The position numbers and the translations under genes were made by a program. Of a stretch of 47,910 nucleotides of DNA, positions 18,497 to 28,138 are shown in pieces (position 1 is the first letter of the stretch; the number at the start of each line of letters is the position of its first letter). This stretch comes from a bacterium. GTDB lineage: Bacteria > Bacteroidota > Ignavibacteria > UBA10030. Location of the stretch: NCBI GenBank assembly GCA_007280275.1, contig QYQB01000043.1:1-47910 (forward strand). Direction: 5' to 3'. Under the pieces are notes generated by a model, which did not search any database, had not been told where the DNA came from, and worked only from the letters and a program-made list of their open reading frames with translations.

Positions 18497-21388
18497 ATGA
18501 AGAGATTTTTACTCACTGCTACAGTGCTTGTGGTACTGATTTCGGTACTCGCAGGTCTGGCGCTTGCGCAGACAGTGCAGTCTGGAAGGGTTAAAGTGGT
18601 TGCTGTCCCCGACCGTTACAAGGCTGCGAACAAGAATCAATCAACGACTGGGTTGAAGACAGTCGGACAAGGTCAGCGTATTGTCCTTGCGCCGCAAATA
18701 TGGTTGAACCAGGGGACAAAGCAGGCAGACACGCTTGTCCCGGCTCTCTCCGCTACGTGGACCCTCACCAATCCTTACGGAACGGCGAAGACAATTCAGG
18801 ATACGGCGACCGGACTCAATGGTACGTACGTCTATTTTGTCCCCGACACCGTTGGGGACTGGACAGCGTCCTATTCGGCAACCACAAAGTTAGGGTCCGT
18901 GGCAGGCACCGGAAAGATCACCGTCGCAAAGTTTGTTGGCGTGGGAATCTCGATGGTCTCCACTCAGGGCGTGCCGAACGGTTGCGCTTGTCACCTCGTC
19001 GAACCAACGAAATTCTCAGATTGGTCGAAGACCAACCATGCTACCGCAGTGAAGCGCAAACTGAATGACCCGACCGGGCACTTCAGTTTCAGCTGCTTCT
19101 CCTGCCATTCGATAGGTTATGATGGCGTCCCCACCGCCGGCAACAACGGTTTTGACGATGTTGCTGCGGCGGAGAAGTTTGCCACAGTGTCGAGGAATGC
19201 AGTTGGTGTGTTTGACTCGCTGAAGACACTCTATCCAAAGTCGATGGCATTGACCGGAATCCAGTGCGAAAACTGCCACGGCCCCGCAGGACAGCACGTT
19301 GCAGGAATGCCCGTTCCAGGAAACAACAAGCTTGACGAAACATGGTCGCCGGAAGTTTGTGCACCTTGCCATTTCTCAAGCGACCGACATGGTATTGGCT
19401 ATGCCTATACTGCTTCACGTCACTTCACGTCAAGCTCGAACGGGAGCACCCGCGTTAACAACTTCAATCGTCTCTTGTGCGCTCGCTGCCATACCGGCCA
19501 GGGATATGTATATGAGAAGATTCAAGGCAAGATGCAGACTGTTCCCGCCACCGGAGAAGTTGAATACGTTGGTGGCACGTCTATGACCTGCGTAACCTGC
19601 CACGATCCGCACAATGGATCCAACGATAAGCAGCTTCGTGCGAAATCGGTTGGCGAGTCTTGCCTCGGCTGCCACGTTATCCGTTTGGGCACGGGTGGTT
19701 CCTTGCATACATCCCATCAGGGTTCGATGCTACTTGGTGCGAACCTGACACCATTCGGCACGGACGCGCTGAATGCCTACACATCGACGCCTTCAGGGAC
19801 TCCTCAGCAGGTCGTCGCAGCAGTCCAGACGTTGGGTGGATGGCAGTTGCCCGGCTATGTCTATGAGAATTCTTCTCACAGCGATATCAAAGAGATGTGC
19901 GTGAAGTGTCACATGGCAAGTTCACCTTCGTTCCTGGCAGCTTCGGCTTCCAACTTTACGAAGGCAGACACGATGATGACAAAGCTTGGCGGTCACACCT
20001 TCAAAGTTGCATATGACAATATCGTCGGCAAAGACACCACTACGATTCTCAATCCGACGGGGTGCGAAGAGTGCCACGGCGAGGCTTCGATCGAGTTTGT
20101 GGATCTCACCCAGGCAAAGACGAAAACTCTGCTGGCGAACTTGTTCAAAGCGCTGCCAAAGCGAGACTCCGCTGGCGTTACGATAAGCTCAATGAGTGAC
20201 ACGGTTGCCTACCAGAACTGGGCAAAGGCTCCCGCCGCACTGAAGCGCAAACTCACAACGATTGACAAGGCATCTATCTTCAACTACAACTTTGTCAACA
20301 ACGATGGAAGCTTCGGTGTACACAACTTCAACTATGCGAAAGGTCTTTTGACTTCTTCGCTGGAGCAGGTGACGCTCGGTGCCGGTGCATCAAGCATCGC
20401 ATCGATCAAAGATGTACCGCTCGACAACGGCAAAAAGGTCCAGGTTGTGTGGAACGCCTTCCCGTCAGAATATTACAGCTTCAACCAGATTGTCAATTAC
20501 GGTATCTTCAGAAAAGATCCGACGCTCCCGAGTCTCAATTCGATCAAGAAGGTCGGAAGCTTCACGGAACTGATGCAGACGACCAAGGTCGGCGGATCGG
20601 CCCTCATGGCTGGCACAGTGTGGACTTATGTCGGCTCAGTGCCGGCCTCAGGATTGACGCAGTATTCCTACATTGCTCCGACGATCTTCGATTCAACGAA
20701 GACCTCGGGTCAGCGGTGGACGACGTTCTATATCGCTGGCTACACGGGGGCGAGCACGGTTGCGTTCTCAACGCAGGCTGACAGCGGTTACTCAGTTGAC
20801 AACATTGCTCCTGCTTCTCCGAGCGGCACATCAGCCTCGTTCCTGAATAACGTGGTGACGTTGAAGTGGACCGCCAGCCCAGAAGATGATGTGTCCCAGT
20901 ATGCAATCTACAGAGGAACGGCAGCTAATTTCAATCCTGCCGGGACCACACGGTTGGCAACAGTGCGCACGTCACAGTACCAGGATGCAGTGTCGCAGAG
21001 CGGCGTGACATACTACTACAAGATTTCGGCGATTGATTTTGCTGGCAACGAGAGCGGCTGCACCAGCGTTAGCGTGCTCACAGATGTCCAGAACGGCAGC
21101 GGTCTGCCGACGGAATTCGCGTTGAACCAGAACTTCCCGAATCCGTTCAACCCGTCCACAGAGATCGCCTTCGCCGTGCCGAAACAGACTGCGGTCAAGA
21201 TCGTGATCTATGGTCTCTCCGGTGAGGTTGTTGCCACGCTCGTGAATCAAACGATGGCGGCTGGCAACTACCGTGTTACCTGGAACGGCAAGACCGACGA
21301 TGGTCGGGCAGTCGCCAGCGGTGTCTACTTCTACCATCTGCAGTCAGAAGGATTCACTGCAACGAAGAAGATGACATTGTTGAAGTAA
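18497..21388 (+). CDS. T9SS-secreted multiheme cytochrome c, tandem paralogue of the preceding gene (8 CxxCH + 1 CxCH)
   Basis: ATG after gggaggt; CACH, CFSCH, CENCH, CAPCH, CARCH, CVTCH, CLGCH, CVKCH, CEECH; same architecture and T9SS CTD. Confidence 0.93.
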   Translation: MKRFLLTATVLVVLISVLAGLALAQTVQSGRVKVVAVPDRYKAANKNQSTTGLKTVGQGQRIVLAPQIWLNQGTKQADTLVPALSATWTLTNPYGTAKTIQDTATGLNGTYVYFVPDTVGDWTASYSATTKLGSVAGTGKITVAKFVGVGISMVSTQGVPNGCACHLVEPTKFSDWSKTNHATAVKRKLNDPTGHFSFSCFSCHSIGYDGVPTAGNNGFDDVAAAEKFATVSRNAVGVFDSLKTLYPKSMALTGIQCENCHGPAGQHVAGMPVPGNNKLDETWSPEVCAPCHFSSDRHGIGYAYTASRHFTSSSNGSTRVNNFNRLLCARCHTGQGYVYEKIQGKMQTVPATGEVEYVGGTSMTCVTCHDPHNGSNDKQLRAKSVGESCLGCHVIRLGTGGSLHTSHQGSMLLGANLTPFGTDALNAYTSTPSGTPQQVVAAVQTLGGWQLPGYVYENSSHSDIKEMCVKCHMASSPSFLAASASNFTKADTMMTKLGGHTFKVAYDNIVGKDTTTILNPTGCEECHGEASIEFVDLTQAKTKTLLANLFKALPKRDSAGVTISSMSDTVAYQNWAKAPAALKRKLTTIDKASIFNYNFVNNDGSFGVHNFNYAKGLLTSSLEQVTLGAGASSIASIKDVPLDNGKKVQVVWNAFPSEYYSFNQIVNYGIFRKDPTLPSLNSIKKVGSFTELMQTTKVGGSALMAGTVWTYVGSVPASGLTQYSYIAPTIFDSTKTSGQRWTTFYIAGYTGASTVAFSTQADSGYSVDNIAPASPSGTSASFLNNVVTLKWTASPEDDVSQYAIYRGTAANFNPAGTTRLATVRTSQYQDAVSQSGVTYYYKISAIDFAGNESGCTSVSVLTDVQNGSGLPTEFALNQNFPNPFNPSTEIAFAVPKQTAVKIVIYGLSGEVVATLVNQTMAAGNYRVTWNGKTDDGRAVASGVYFYHLQSEGFTATKKMTLLK

Positions 21389-21400
21389 TTCCTGATTTAA

Positions 21401-21452
21401 CAAGGCAGGGTCTCAGACAGGAAAAAGTCCGAGATCCTGCCTTTGTATTTTG
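21401..21452 (+). terminator. Rho-independent-like terminator
   Basis: aaggcagggtctc-agacaggaaaaagtcc-gagatcctgcctttgtatttt. Confidence 0.7.
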
Positions 21453-21694
21453 AACGGGCCCGCGAATTCCTGGCAGATCGACGTTCCATTCAAACCTCAG
21501 GTCTTCTCGTGGGCTTTCTGTTTTTGAGAAAGTGAGAAAGCAGTTATTGGAATTCGGGAAAACGACTAATGACAAAATGATCAAAGGGCACAAAATAGGC
21601 CAAGTGAGGTGCTTCGTTTCCGAAGGCGATGAGAATCTCAACGGTTTCAAGATGGCATACATCTTGTGCGATCTACTCCGGGAAAGTGAGATCT

Positions 21695-22126
21695 ATGGCC
21701 CCAACAGGAACAATAGCTGCAGCGAGCGTCTCTCAGGAGGGACTCTTGCAACGTGACGGAAAGAAGAAGGTTCTTGTCTTCAGTCCCGATGTTGCATTGG
21801 CCGAGAGCCTTTCGCTCTTGTTGGCCGACAAGTACGCGATCGCTTGTGAGACGCGGCTCGACAATCTGAAGGCCACCATCGGTGAAGCATCGCCGGCGTT
21901 GCTGCTGGTAGATCTGTTTGCGTTTCCGTCGGACATCCTTAAAGAAGTTACCGTTCTTCGAACAAGTCGTCTGAAGATTCCCGTTGTCCTCCTTAGGGTA
22001 TATCGCCAGCTTGCTCCTGAGCTCGAAGAGACGATTCGGGACTTGGCAGATTTCGTCTTCTACAAGCCATTCGATGTCAACGCAGTAGCGGATGCTGTTC
22101 ACAAACTTCTGGATGGCCAGTCCTGA
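21695..22126 (+). CDS. Stand-alone receiver-like domain protein
   Basis: KKKVLVFSPDVALAESLSLLLADKY...ALLLVDLFAFPSD...IPVVLLRVY...FVFYKPFDVNAVADAVHKLL: CheY-like order with Asp and Lys-Pro. Confidence 0.6.
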   Translation: MAPTGTIAAASVSQEGLLQRDGKKKVLVFSPDVALAESLSLLLADKYAIACETRLDNLKATIGEASPALLLVDLFAFPSDILKEVTVLRTSRLKIPVVLLRVYRQLAPELEETIRDLADFVFYKPFDVNAVADAVHKLLDGQS

Positions 22127-22187
22127 GTGAATCGCTCCGCGCTCTTTCACTCTAGCCTCCTTGGTTGTCTGAAAGGGGGATTGTGCT

Positions 22188-22547
22188 GTGACAAGCGTTG
22201 CAGATCTGAGCCGGATCAAGCTGGCGATGATTCGACAGCTCGATACCACACTGCGTCAAAACTACCACCAAACTCTAGTTGAGGTCCTGAACGAGCTCCG
22301 GATGAGGAGTGTCGTTTCGCAGCCGGATCCCTCTCCCGACAAAGTCTTCTCTGTTATCCTGCAGACACACGTCCTGACGTACAAGCCTGCTCCTTCCGTG
22401 CAGCGGCTTCGAGAAGCCCTGGAACGTATGGCGCGTGGAAAATTCGGCTTGTGTGTCCGTTGCGGAAGGGAGATTTCGGCGGAAGCGTTGCTTAGCGACC
22501 CGACCTTGCCTAGTTGTTCGCTCTGCCAGCGTAAGGCCAACGGCTAG
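22188..22547 (+). CDS. DksA/TraR-type C4 zinc-finger protein
   Basis: GTG start; C-terminal FGLCVRCGREISAEALLSDPTLPSCSLCQRKANG. Confidence 0.7.
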   Translation: MTSVADLSRIKLAMIRQLDTTLRQNYHQTLVEVLNELRMRSVVSQPDPSPDKVFSVILQTHVLTYKPAPSVQRLREALERMARGKFGLCVRCGREISAEALLSDPTLPSCSLCQRKANG

Positions 22548-22748
22548 ATGTATTGGTGGCATATTATCCGTCTCATTTGACGGATTCTGCCGCCGTAGGC
22601 GCAGTTCCGCGAATCGCCAGCACGTCTCGATTTCCTGTTTCTTTACCCACCCCGAGTTCGGAATCCCAAGCATCCGCCCTGAGCAGGAGAGACTGTTCAA
22701 AAAGGAAATGGTCTGAAAAGAGCCATCAAATGATGAATTCTTGTTTCC

Positions 22749-22793
22749 CCATTCTGAGAACCATTTTGCAGCTGTTCTCGCTGAGGAGAATGG
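22749..22793. promoter_or_regulatory. Nested dyad, candidate enhancer site for the downstream sigma-54 promoter
   Basis: CCATTCT-GAGAAC-N12-GTTCTC-N7-AGAATGG, about 70-115 bp upstream of the -24 element. Confidence 0.5.
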
Positions 22794-22861
22794 ATATCTG
22801 CTCATATATTGAGTTGATTGCCATTTGTTAAGGTTTTTGGACGCTTCTCAATTGTCATTGC

Positions 22862-22877
22862 TGGCACGAGAGTTGCG
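22862..22877 (+). promoter_or_regulatory. Sigma-54 promoter (-24/-12)
   Basis: TGGCACG-agag-TTGCG, 69 bp upstream of the 22946 ATG of the first gene in the cytochrome array. Confidence 0.85.
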
Positions 22878-22945
22878 AGAAATGAGTTGAAATTATATGT
22901 TCCATTCGATTGTTGACAAATTCAGCAGTTCGTGAACTTACGAAA

Positions 22946-25135
22946 ATGAGACCTGATTTGAAGCTTCCTCACCCGATTGTCTGGTTTTTCGTCCTCGTTT
23001 TCTTCTCGTTGCAGGCACTAGCCCAGACCCGAGAAGATTGCCTGACGTGTCACAGCGATTCTTCTCTGGCGATGGAGAAGAAAGGCAAACAAGTCCCTTT
23101 GTTTGTCAACGCGGCTATGCTGGAAAAATCCACCCATCGGAAGTTGGTTTGCGTTGCTTGTCACGCAGGCTTTGATGCTCAGAATGTCCCCCACAAAGAA
23201 AGAATCCAACCCGTCAACTGCCTGACGTGCCATAAGGATGCGCCGCTGAAGCATCGGTTCCATCCGCAGATGAATCTCGCAGGCGGAACGAACGGCAAGT
23301 CGGATGTCTCATGCAAAGAGTGTCATGGCACTCATGCTGTCGTCTCTCCGAAATCTCCCGGTTCAAAGTTCAACTCGGCAAAGCTGAGTGAGTTCTGTGG
23401 GTCGTGTCACAAGGATGTGAAGGAAACGTTTTCACAATCATCCCATGCGCACGCTCAGGTGTCGGGAATTCTGGGCGCACCGACGTGCATTGACTGTCAT
23501 CGAAACCCGATCGTTCACGTCACAGCAAAACAGGATACGACGGAGTTCAAGGTCGCGCAGGACAAACTCTGTCTCTCGTGCCACCTCGATGATCCAAATG
23601 TCCGGGCGCGGATGTCCCCTTCGACAGGATTCATCGGCGCATATGAGGGAAGCGTCCACGGATCAGCGCTGCAGCGTGGTAATGGAAACGCCGCAAACTG
23701 TGTGGATTGCCACGGCAGTCATGAGATGAAGAAGGGGGTGGATCCGACGTCCCGCGTTGCGAAGGCGAATATCCCTCAGACATGTGCCAAGTGCCACTCC
23801 GATGTCGCAAAGGCGTTCAGCTACAGCGTCCACGGTCTTGCCGTCAAGAACGGAAACATGTCGGCCCCCGTGTGCACAGATTGCCATGGTGAGCATAACA
23901 TTCTTAATCACAAGGACCCTCGCTCGCCGGTTGCTGCAGGCAATGTCTCAAGTCAGGTATGCTCCCCCTGCCATAGCTCTGTGAAGCTCAATCAGAAGTA
24001 TGGTCTTGCGAATGACCGTTTCAAGAGCTTCGCTGACAGCTACCACGGGTTGGCCGGCACGGCCGGCTCCGTACAGGTTGCCAACTGCGCCAGTTGTCAT
24101 GGTGTCCATGATATCAAGCCTTCGAGCGATCCAACCTCCCGCATCAGCAAAGCCAATCTCATCAATACTTGCGGGACGTGCCATCCCGGGGCGAACGAGA
24201 ACTTCACAAAGGGTTCCGTCCACGTCATCGCGACTGAGAAGCAAGAAGATGTGCTCTATTATGTCTCCACCACCTATATCATTCTCATCATCGTCCTCAT
24301 CGGTGGTATGCTTCTCCACAACCTGCTCGACTTTGTCAAGAAATCGAAGCGTCAACTCATGTATCGACGCGGCCTGATTCCACGGCCGCCGGTGGCACAC
24401 CGGTTGTACCTGCGGATGTCGCTGAACGAGCGCCTCCAGCACGCGTCCCTGGTGATCAGCTTCTTCACTCTCGTGTTCACCGGCTTTGCTCTGAAATATC
24501 CGGAAGCGTGGTGGGTGACACCGATTCGGAATATCAGTCCTCTGATGTTCGACCTGCGCGGAATTCTGCATCGGATTGCAGGCGTTGTGATGGTTGCGGC
24601 GAGTCTGTTCCATGTTTATTACGTTCTCTTCGTGCCCCGGGGAAAGCAGTTAATTCGTGATCTGCTTCCCAAAATCGAGGACGTGACCGATGCGATCGGT
24701 ATTCTGAAGTACAATCTCGGTTTCTCGCCGGTCAAACCGAAATTCGGGAGGTTCAGCTACATCGAGAAGAGCGAGTATTGGGCGCTGGTATGGGGAACGA
24801 TGGTGATGGCGGCGACCGGAGTCATCCTCTGGTTTGATAACACGTTCCTCGGGCTCCTGACGAAGCTATGGTGGGACGTGGCACGCACCGTCCACTACTA
24901 TGAGGCGTGGCTGGCTACCCTTGCCATTATCGTCTGGCATTTCTATTTCATCATGTTCAATCCCGATATTTATCCTATCAATCTCGCATTCTGGAAGGGG
25001 ACGCTGACAGAGGAAGAGATGGAAGAAGAACATCCGCTTGAGCTGGAAGAGATCCGTCACGCCGAAATGAAGGCGGCCCTGAGGAATCAAACTGAGCCCG
25101 AGAAGGAATCGGCATCTGTAGGGGCCAAAGAATAG
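22946..25135 (+). CDS. Multiheme cytochrome c (13 CxxCH) fused to a C-terminal b561-like membrane domain
   Basis: Signal peptide; 13 CxxCH; C-terminal TM helices with conserved His (RLQHASLVISFF, LHRIAGVVMVAASLFHVYYV, VHYYEAWLATLAIIVWHFYF). Confidence 0.9.
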   Translation: MRPDLKLPHPIVWFFVLVFFSLQALAQTREDCLTCHSDSSLAMEKKGKQVPLFVNAAMLEKSTHRKLVCVACHAGFDAQNVPHKERIQPVNCLTCHKDAPLKHRFHPQMNLAGGTNGKSDVSCKECHGTHAVVSPKSPGSKFNSAKLSEFCGSCHKDVKETFSQSSHAHAQVSGILGAPTCIDCHRNPIVHVTAKQDTTEFKVAQDKLCLSCHLDDPNVRARMSPSTGFIGAYEGSVHGSALQRGNGNAANCVDCHGSHEMKKGVDPTSRVAKANIPQTCAKCHSDVAKAFSYSVHGLAVKNGNMSAPVCTDCHGEHNILNHKDPRSPVAAGNVSSQVCSPCHSSVKLNQKYGLANDRFKSFADSYHGLAGTAGSVQVANCASCHGVHDIKPSSDPTSRISKANLINTCGTCHPGANENFTKGSVHVIATEKQEDVLYYVSTTYIILIIVLIGGMLLHNLLDFVKKSKRQLMYRRGLIPRPPVAHRLYLRMSLNERLQHASLVISFFTLVFTGFALKYPEAWWVTPIRNISPLMFDLRGILHRIAGVVMVAASLFHVYYVLFVPRGKQLIRDLLPKIEDVTDAIGILKYNLGFSPVKPKFGRFSYIEKSEYWALVWGTMVMAATGVILWFDNTFLGLLTKLWWDVARTVHYYEAWLATLAIIVWHFYFIMFNPDIYPINLAFWKGTLTEEEMEEEHPLELEEIRHAEMKAALRNQTEPEKESASVGAKE

Positions 25136-25139
25136 GATC

Positions 25140-27173
25140 ATGAAGCCTCTCGCACGCTTGAAAATTCATAGTACCTTGAAGTGCCATCGGCTCATTGTAC
25201 GATCGTTCTGGCTTATTGTTTTCGCGGGCTTGTGGCTGGCTCCGGCGTTCGGTCAGGAGAACACCGAATGTCTCGGTTGTCACAGCGACAAATCCCTTGA
25301 AGGGACCCGCAAAGGCAAGAAGTTCTCGGTTTTTGTCGATGAGAAGAAGTTCGGCCAGTCGATGCACTCTGCTCTTACGTGCGTTTCATGCCACGCTGAC
25401 CTTGCCGGCAAGGAACTACCTCACGCGGAAGGCCTTCAGAAAGTAGAATGTGGAACCTGCCACTCGGCCGAGCAGGAGCTGCATACAAAATCGCTTCACG
25501 GCAAAGCGATTGCACGAGGCGACGCCCTGGCCCCGCATTGCAACGATTGCCACGGCAACCACAATATACTCTCCTCGAAAGACCAGCGTTCACCGATCTC
25601 GCCGCTCCAGATCCCATTCCTGTGTGGGAAATGCCACCAGGAAGGATCGCTGGTGACCGCTCAGCGCACGATTCACCAGGATCATATTCTGGAGAATTTC
25701 TCTGAGAGTATCCACGGTCAGGCCCTCTTCCAGAAGGGATTGATTGTCGCGCCCAACTGCGCTTCGTGCCATACGCCGCATTCAATTCTTCCTCACACTG
25801 ATCCGGCGTCGTCGATTGCCAGGGGGAACATCTCCAAGACGTGCACGAAATGTCATGCGCAGATCGAGATTGTACACCGCAAGGTCATTCGCGGGGAGCT
25901 CTGGGAAAAACAGGCGCACACGCTGCCCGCGTGTATAGATTGTCATCAACCCCACAAGATACGGAAGGTCTTCTACACGCAGGGGATGGCGGATAAGGAT
26001 TGCCTCCGCTGCCACGAGAACAGGAACCTCAAGTCGTCGAAGGACGGCCGGTCACTCTACGTGCAGGGGGAACAGCTTGGGTTTTCACGACACTCGAAAG
26101 TCTCGTGCAGCCAATGCCATTCCGAAGTCAGCGTTTCGCGCCTTCGTCCATGCGAGACGATCACGAAAAAAGTGGACTGCTCATCCTGTCACGCCGAGCT
26201 CGCGCAGCAGTATCAGGTTAGCACGCATGGGAAGATGGCCGCGAAAAATGACCCCAACGCCCCGACGTGCAAGGAATGTCACGGTACACATCTCGTACTC
26301 GGAAAGCTGAGTCCAAATTCCGCAACCTTCGCAACGAATGTCCCACTCCTGTGTGCGAAGTGCCATCGGGAAGGACAGAAAGCGGCCGTCCGCTACACCG
26401 GCTCCCAGCATGAGATCATCGAGCACTACACCGAAAGCATCCACGGCAAAGGGTTGATGAAGAGCGGGCTGACAGTGACGGCAACGTGCACCAGCTGCCA
26501 CTCTGCCCACAGCGTGTTGCCGAAGAGCGATTCGCTCTCAAGCGTGAATCCAAAGAATGTTCCTCAGACCTGCGGGCGGTGTCATCACGGGATTCAAGAA
26601 CAATTCGAATTGAGCATCCACGCGGTCCTGGTTGGGAAGACCGACAAACCGTTGCCGGTGTGCAACGATTGCCATACAGCGCATACCATCCGGCGTGCGG
26701 ATGAAACAGGATTCAAGCTTCAGATCATGTCTCAATGCGGAAGGTGTCACGAGGCAATCGCAAAGACATACTTCGATACCTACCACGGGAAAGTATCTCA
26801 GCTTGGCTACACTAAAACAGCGAAGTGCTATGATTGTCACGGCGCTCATGACATCCTTCCAATTTCCGACTCCCGCTCGCACCTGAGCAGAGAAAAGGTT
26901 GTCGGCACATGTCAGAAGTGCCATTCCGGAGCCAACCGGCGGTTTGCAGGGTACCTGACGCACGCGACGCATCACGATCCGGAGAAATATCCGTTTCTCT
27001 TCTGGACGTTCTGGGGTATGACTTCGTTGTTGGTCGGCACATTTGTTCTTGGCGGCGTGCATACGCTCCTCTGGTTGCCTCGTGCTCTTCAGATGCAGCG
27101 CCAGCGCCGCAGGGAGTCTGGGCAACAGAACCAGGGAGACAAAGGAGAGCATGGAGACAACAGCAAAGCCTGA
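25140..27173 (+). CDS. Multiheme cytochrome c (19 CxxCH) with C-terminal TM anchor
   Basis: 19 CxxCH counted; signal peptide; C-terminal helix FLFWTFWGMTSLLVGTFVLGGVHTLLWLP. Confidence 0.92.
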   Translation: MKPLARLKIHSTLKCHRLIVRSFWLIVFAGLWLAPAFGQENTECLGCHSDKSLEGTRKGKKFSVFVDEKKFGQSMHSALTCVSCHADLAGKELPHAEGLQKVECGTCHSAEQELHTKSLHGKAIARGDALAPHCNDCHGNHNILSSKDQRSPISPLQIPFLCGKCHQEGSLVTAQRTIHQDHILENFSESIHGQALFQKGLIVAPNCASCHTPHSILPHTDPASSIARGNISKTCTKCHAQIEIVHRKVIRGELWEKQAHTLPACIDCHQPHKIRKVFYTQGMADKDCLRCHENRNLKSSKDGRSLYVQGEQLGFSRHSKVSCSQCHSEVSVSRLRPCETITKKVDCSSCHAELAQQYQVSTHGKMAAKNDPNAPTCKECHGTHLVLGKLSPNSATFATNVPLLCAKCHREGQKAAVRYTGSQHEIIEHYTESIHGKGLMKSGLTVTATCTSCHSAHSVLPKSDSLSSVNPKNVPQTCGRCHHGIQEQFELSIHAVLVGKTDKPLPVCNDCHTAHTIRRADETGFKLQIMSQCGRCHEAIAKTYFDTYHGKVSQLGYTKTAKCYDCHGAHDILPISDSRSHLSREKVVGTCQKCHSGANRRFAGYLTHATHHDPEKYPFLFWTFWGMTSLLVGTFVLGGVHTLLWLPRALQMQRQRRRESGQQNQGDKGEHGDNSKA

Positions 27174-28050
27174 ATCGGCACATGAGGCGCACGGGATCTC
27201 CCTGGCTTCCACAGCCGAAGTTGGCGAGAGACAGTTCCTCCGATTCAAGAGACTGAATCGGATCCTTCATATTATTATGATTGTGAGTTTCATGAGTCTG
27301 GCCCTCACCGGGATGACGTTGAAGTTTGCCTACACCGGATGGGCCGCATTCCTCTCTCGGTTGTTCGGAGGTTACGAATCGGCAGGATATATCCACCGGC
27401 TCGCGGCGGTTGCCATGATTGGGATCTTTATCGCCCACATTGTCGACGTAGTGAGGATGAAGAAACGTCTCTACCCTTCGTGGCGTAGCTTGCTTCTCGG
27501 ACCTGATTCCATGGTGTTCAACAAGAAAGACCTTCAGGATTTGATCGGGAATTTCAAGTGGTTCCTGGGGCGGGGCCCCCGGCCCGAATACGGCCGTTGG
27601 ACATATTGGGAGAAGTTCGACTACTTCGCAGTCTTCTGGGGCATGGCCGTCATCGGATCGACAGGACTCATGCTTTGGTTCCCGGAGTTCTTCACACTGG
27701 TTTTTCCCGGATGGTTTCTTAATGTGGCTGGCATCATTCACAGCGATGAGGCGTTGTTGGCTGTGGGTTTCATTTTTACCGTTCACTTCTTCAATACCCA
27801 CCTCCGGCCTGAGAAATTCCCAATGGATATCGTTGTGTTTACAGGCCGAATGCCCGTCGATGACCTCAAAGACGACAAGCCAGCGGAGTATCGCATGCTT
27901 GTCAAGGAAGGCATGCTGGAAGAGAACCTGGTTGAAGCGTATCCTCCCATCGTGATCCGTGCAATCCGTCTGTTCGGCTGGACAGCGCTCTGCATCGGTT
28001 TCAGTATCGTCGTTTGGATCATTTATGCTATGCTGTTTGCATACCAATAA
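27151..28050 (+). CDS. Membrane cytochrome b (b561/DHCC-like)
   Basis: ATG at 27151 overlaps the previous gene; multi-TM with His ([53 protein letters not shown]); resembles the TM part of the 13-heme protein. Confidence 0.82.
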   Translation: METTAKPESAHEAHGISLASTAEVGERQFLRFKRLNRILHIIMIVSFMSLALTGMTLKFAYTGWAAFLSRLFGGYESAGYIHRLAAVAMIGIFIAHIVDVVRMKKRLYPSWRSLLLGPDSMVFNKKDLQDLIGNFKWFLGRGPRPEYGRWTYWEKFDYFAVFWGMAVIGSTGLMLWFPEFFTLVFPGWFLNVAGIIHSDEALLAVGFIFTVHFFNTHLRPEKFPMDIVVFTGRMPVDDLKDDKPAEYRMLVKEGMLEENLVEAYPPIVIRAIRLFGWTALCIGFSIVVWIIYAMLFAYQ

Positions 28051-28138
28051 TGAGAAGAAAACCGTTGCAAATGAGGGCTGTTGCTAGTATTATCGATATC
28101 AAATTCTATCGAGGTGCCATGATCGTCCGGATCATATC

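Noticed and set aside
23948-24613. 221-aa minus-strand ORF
   Set aside because: Antisense to the 13-heme cytochrome; no recognisable domain.
26812-28047. 411-aa minus-strand ORF
   Set aside because: Lies antisense to the 19-heme cytochrome end and the b561-like gene; composition (HQTDE-rich) is typical of a shadow ORF.
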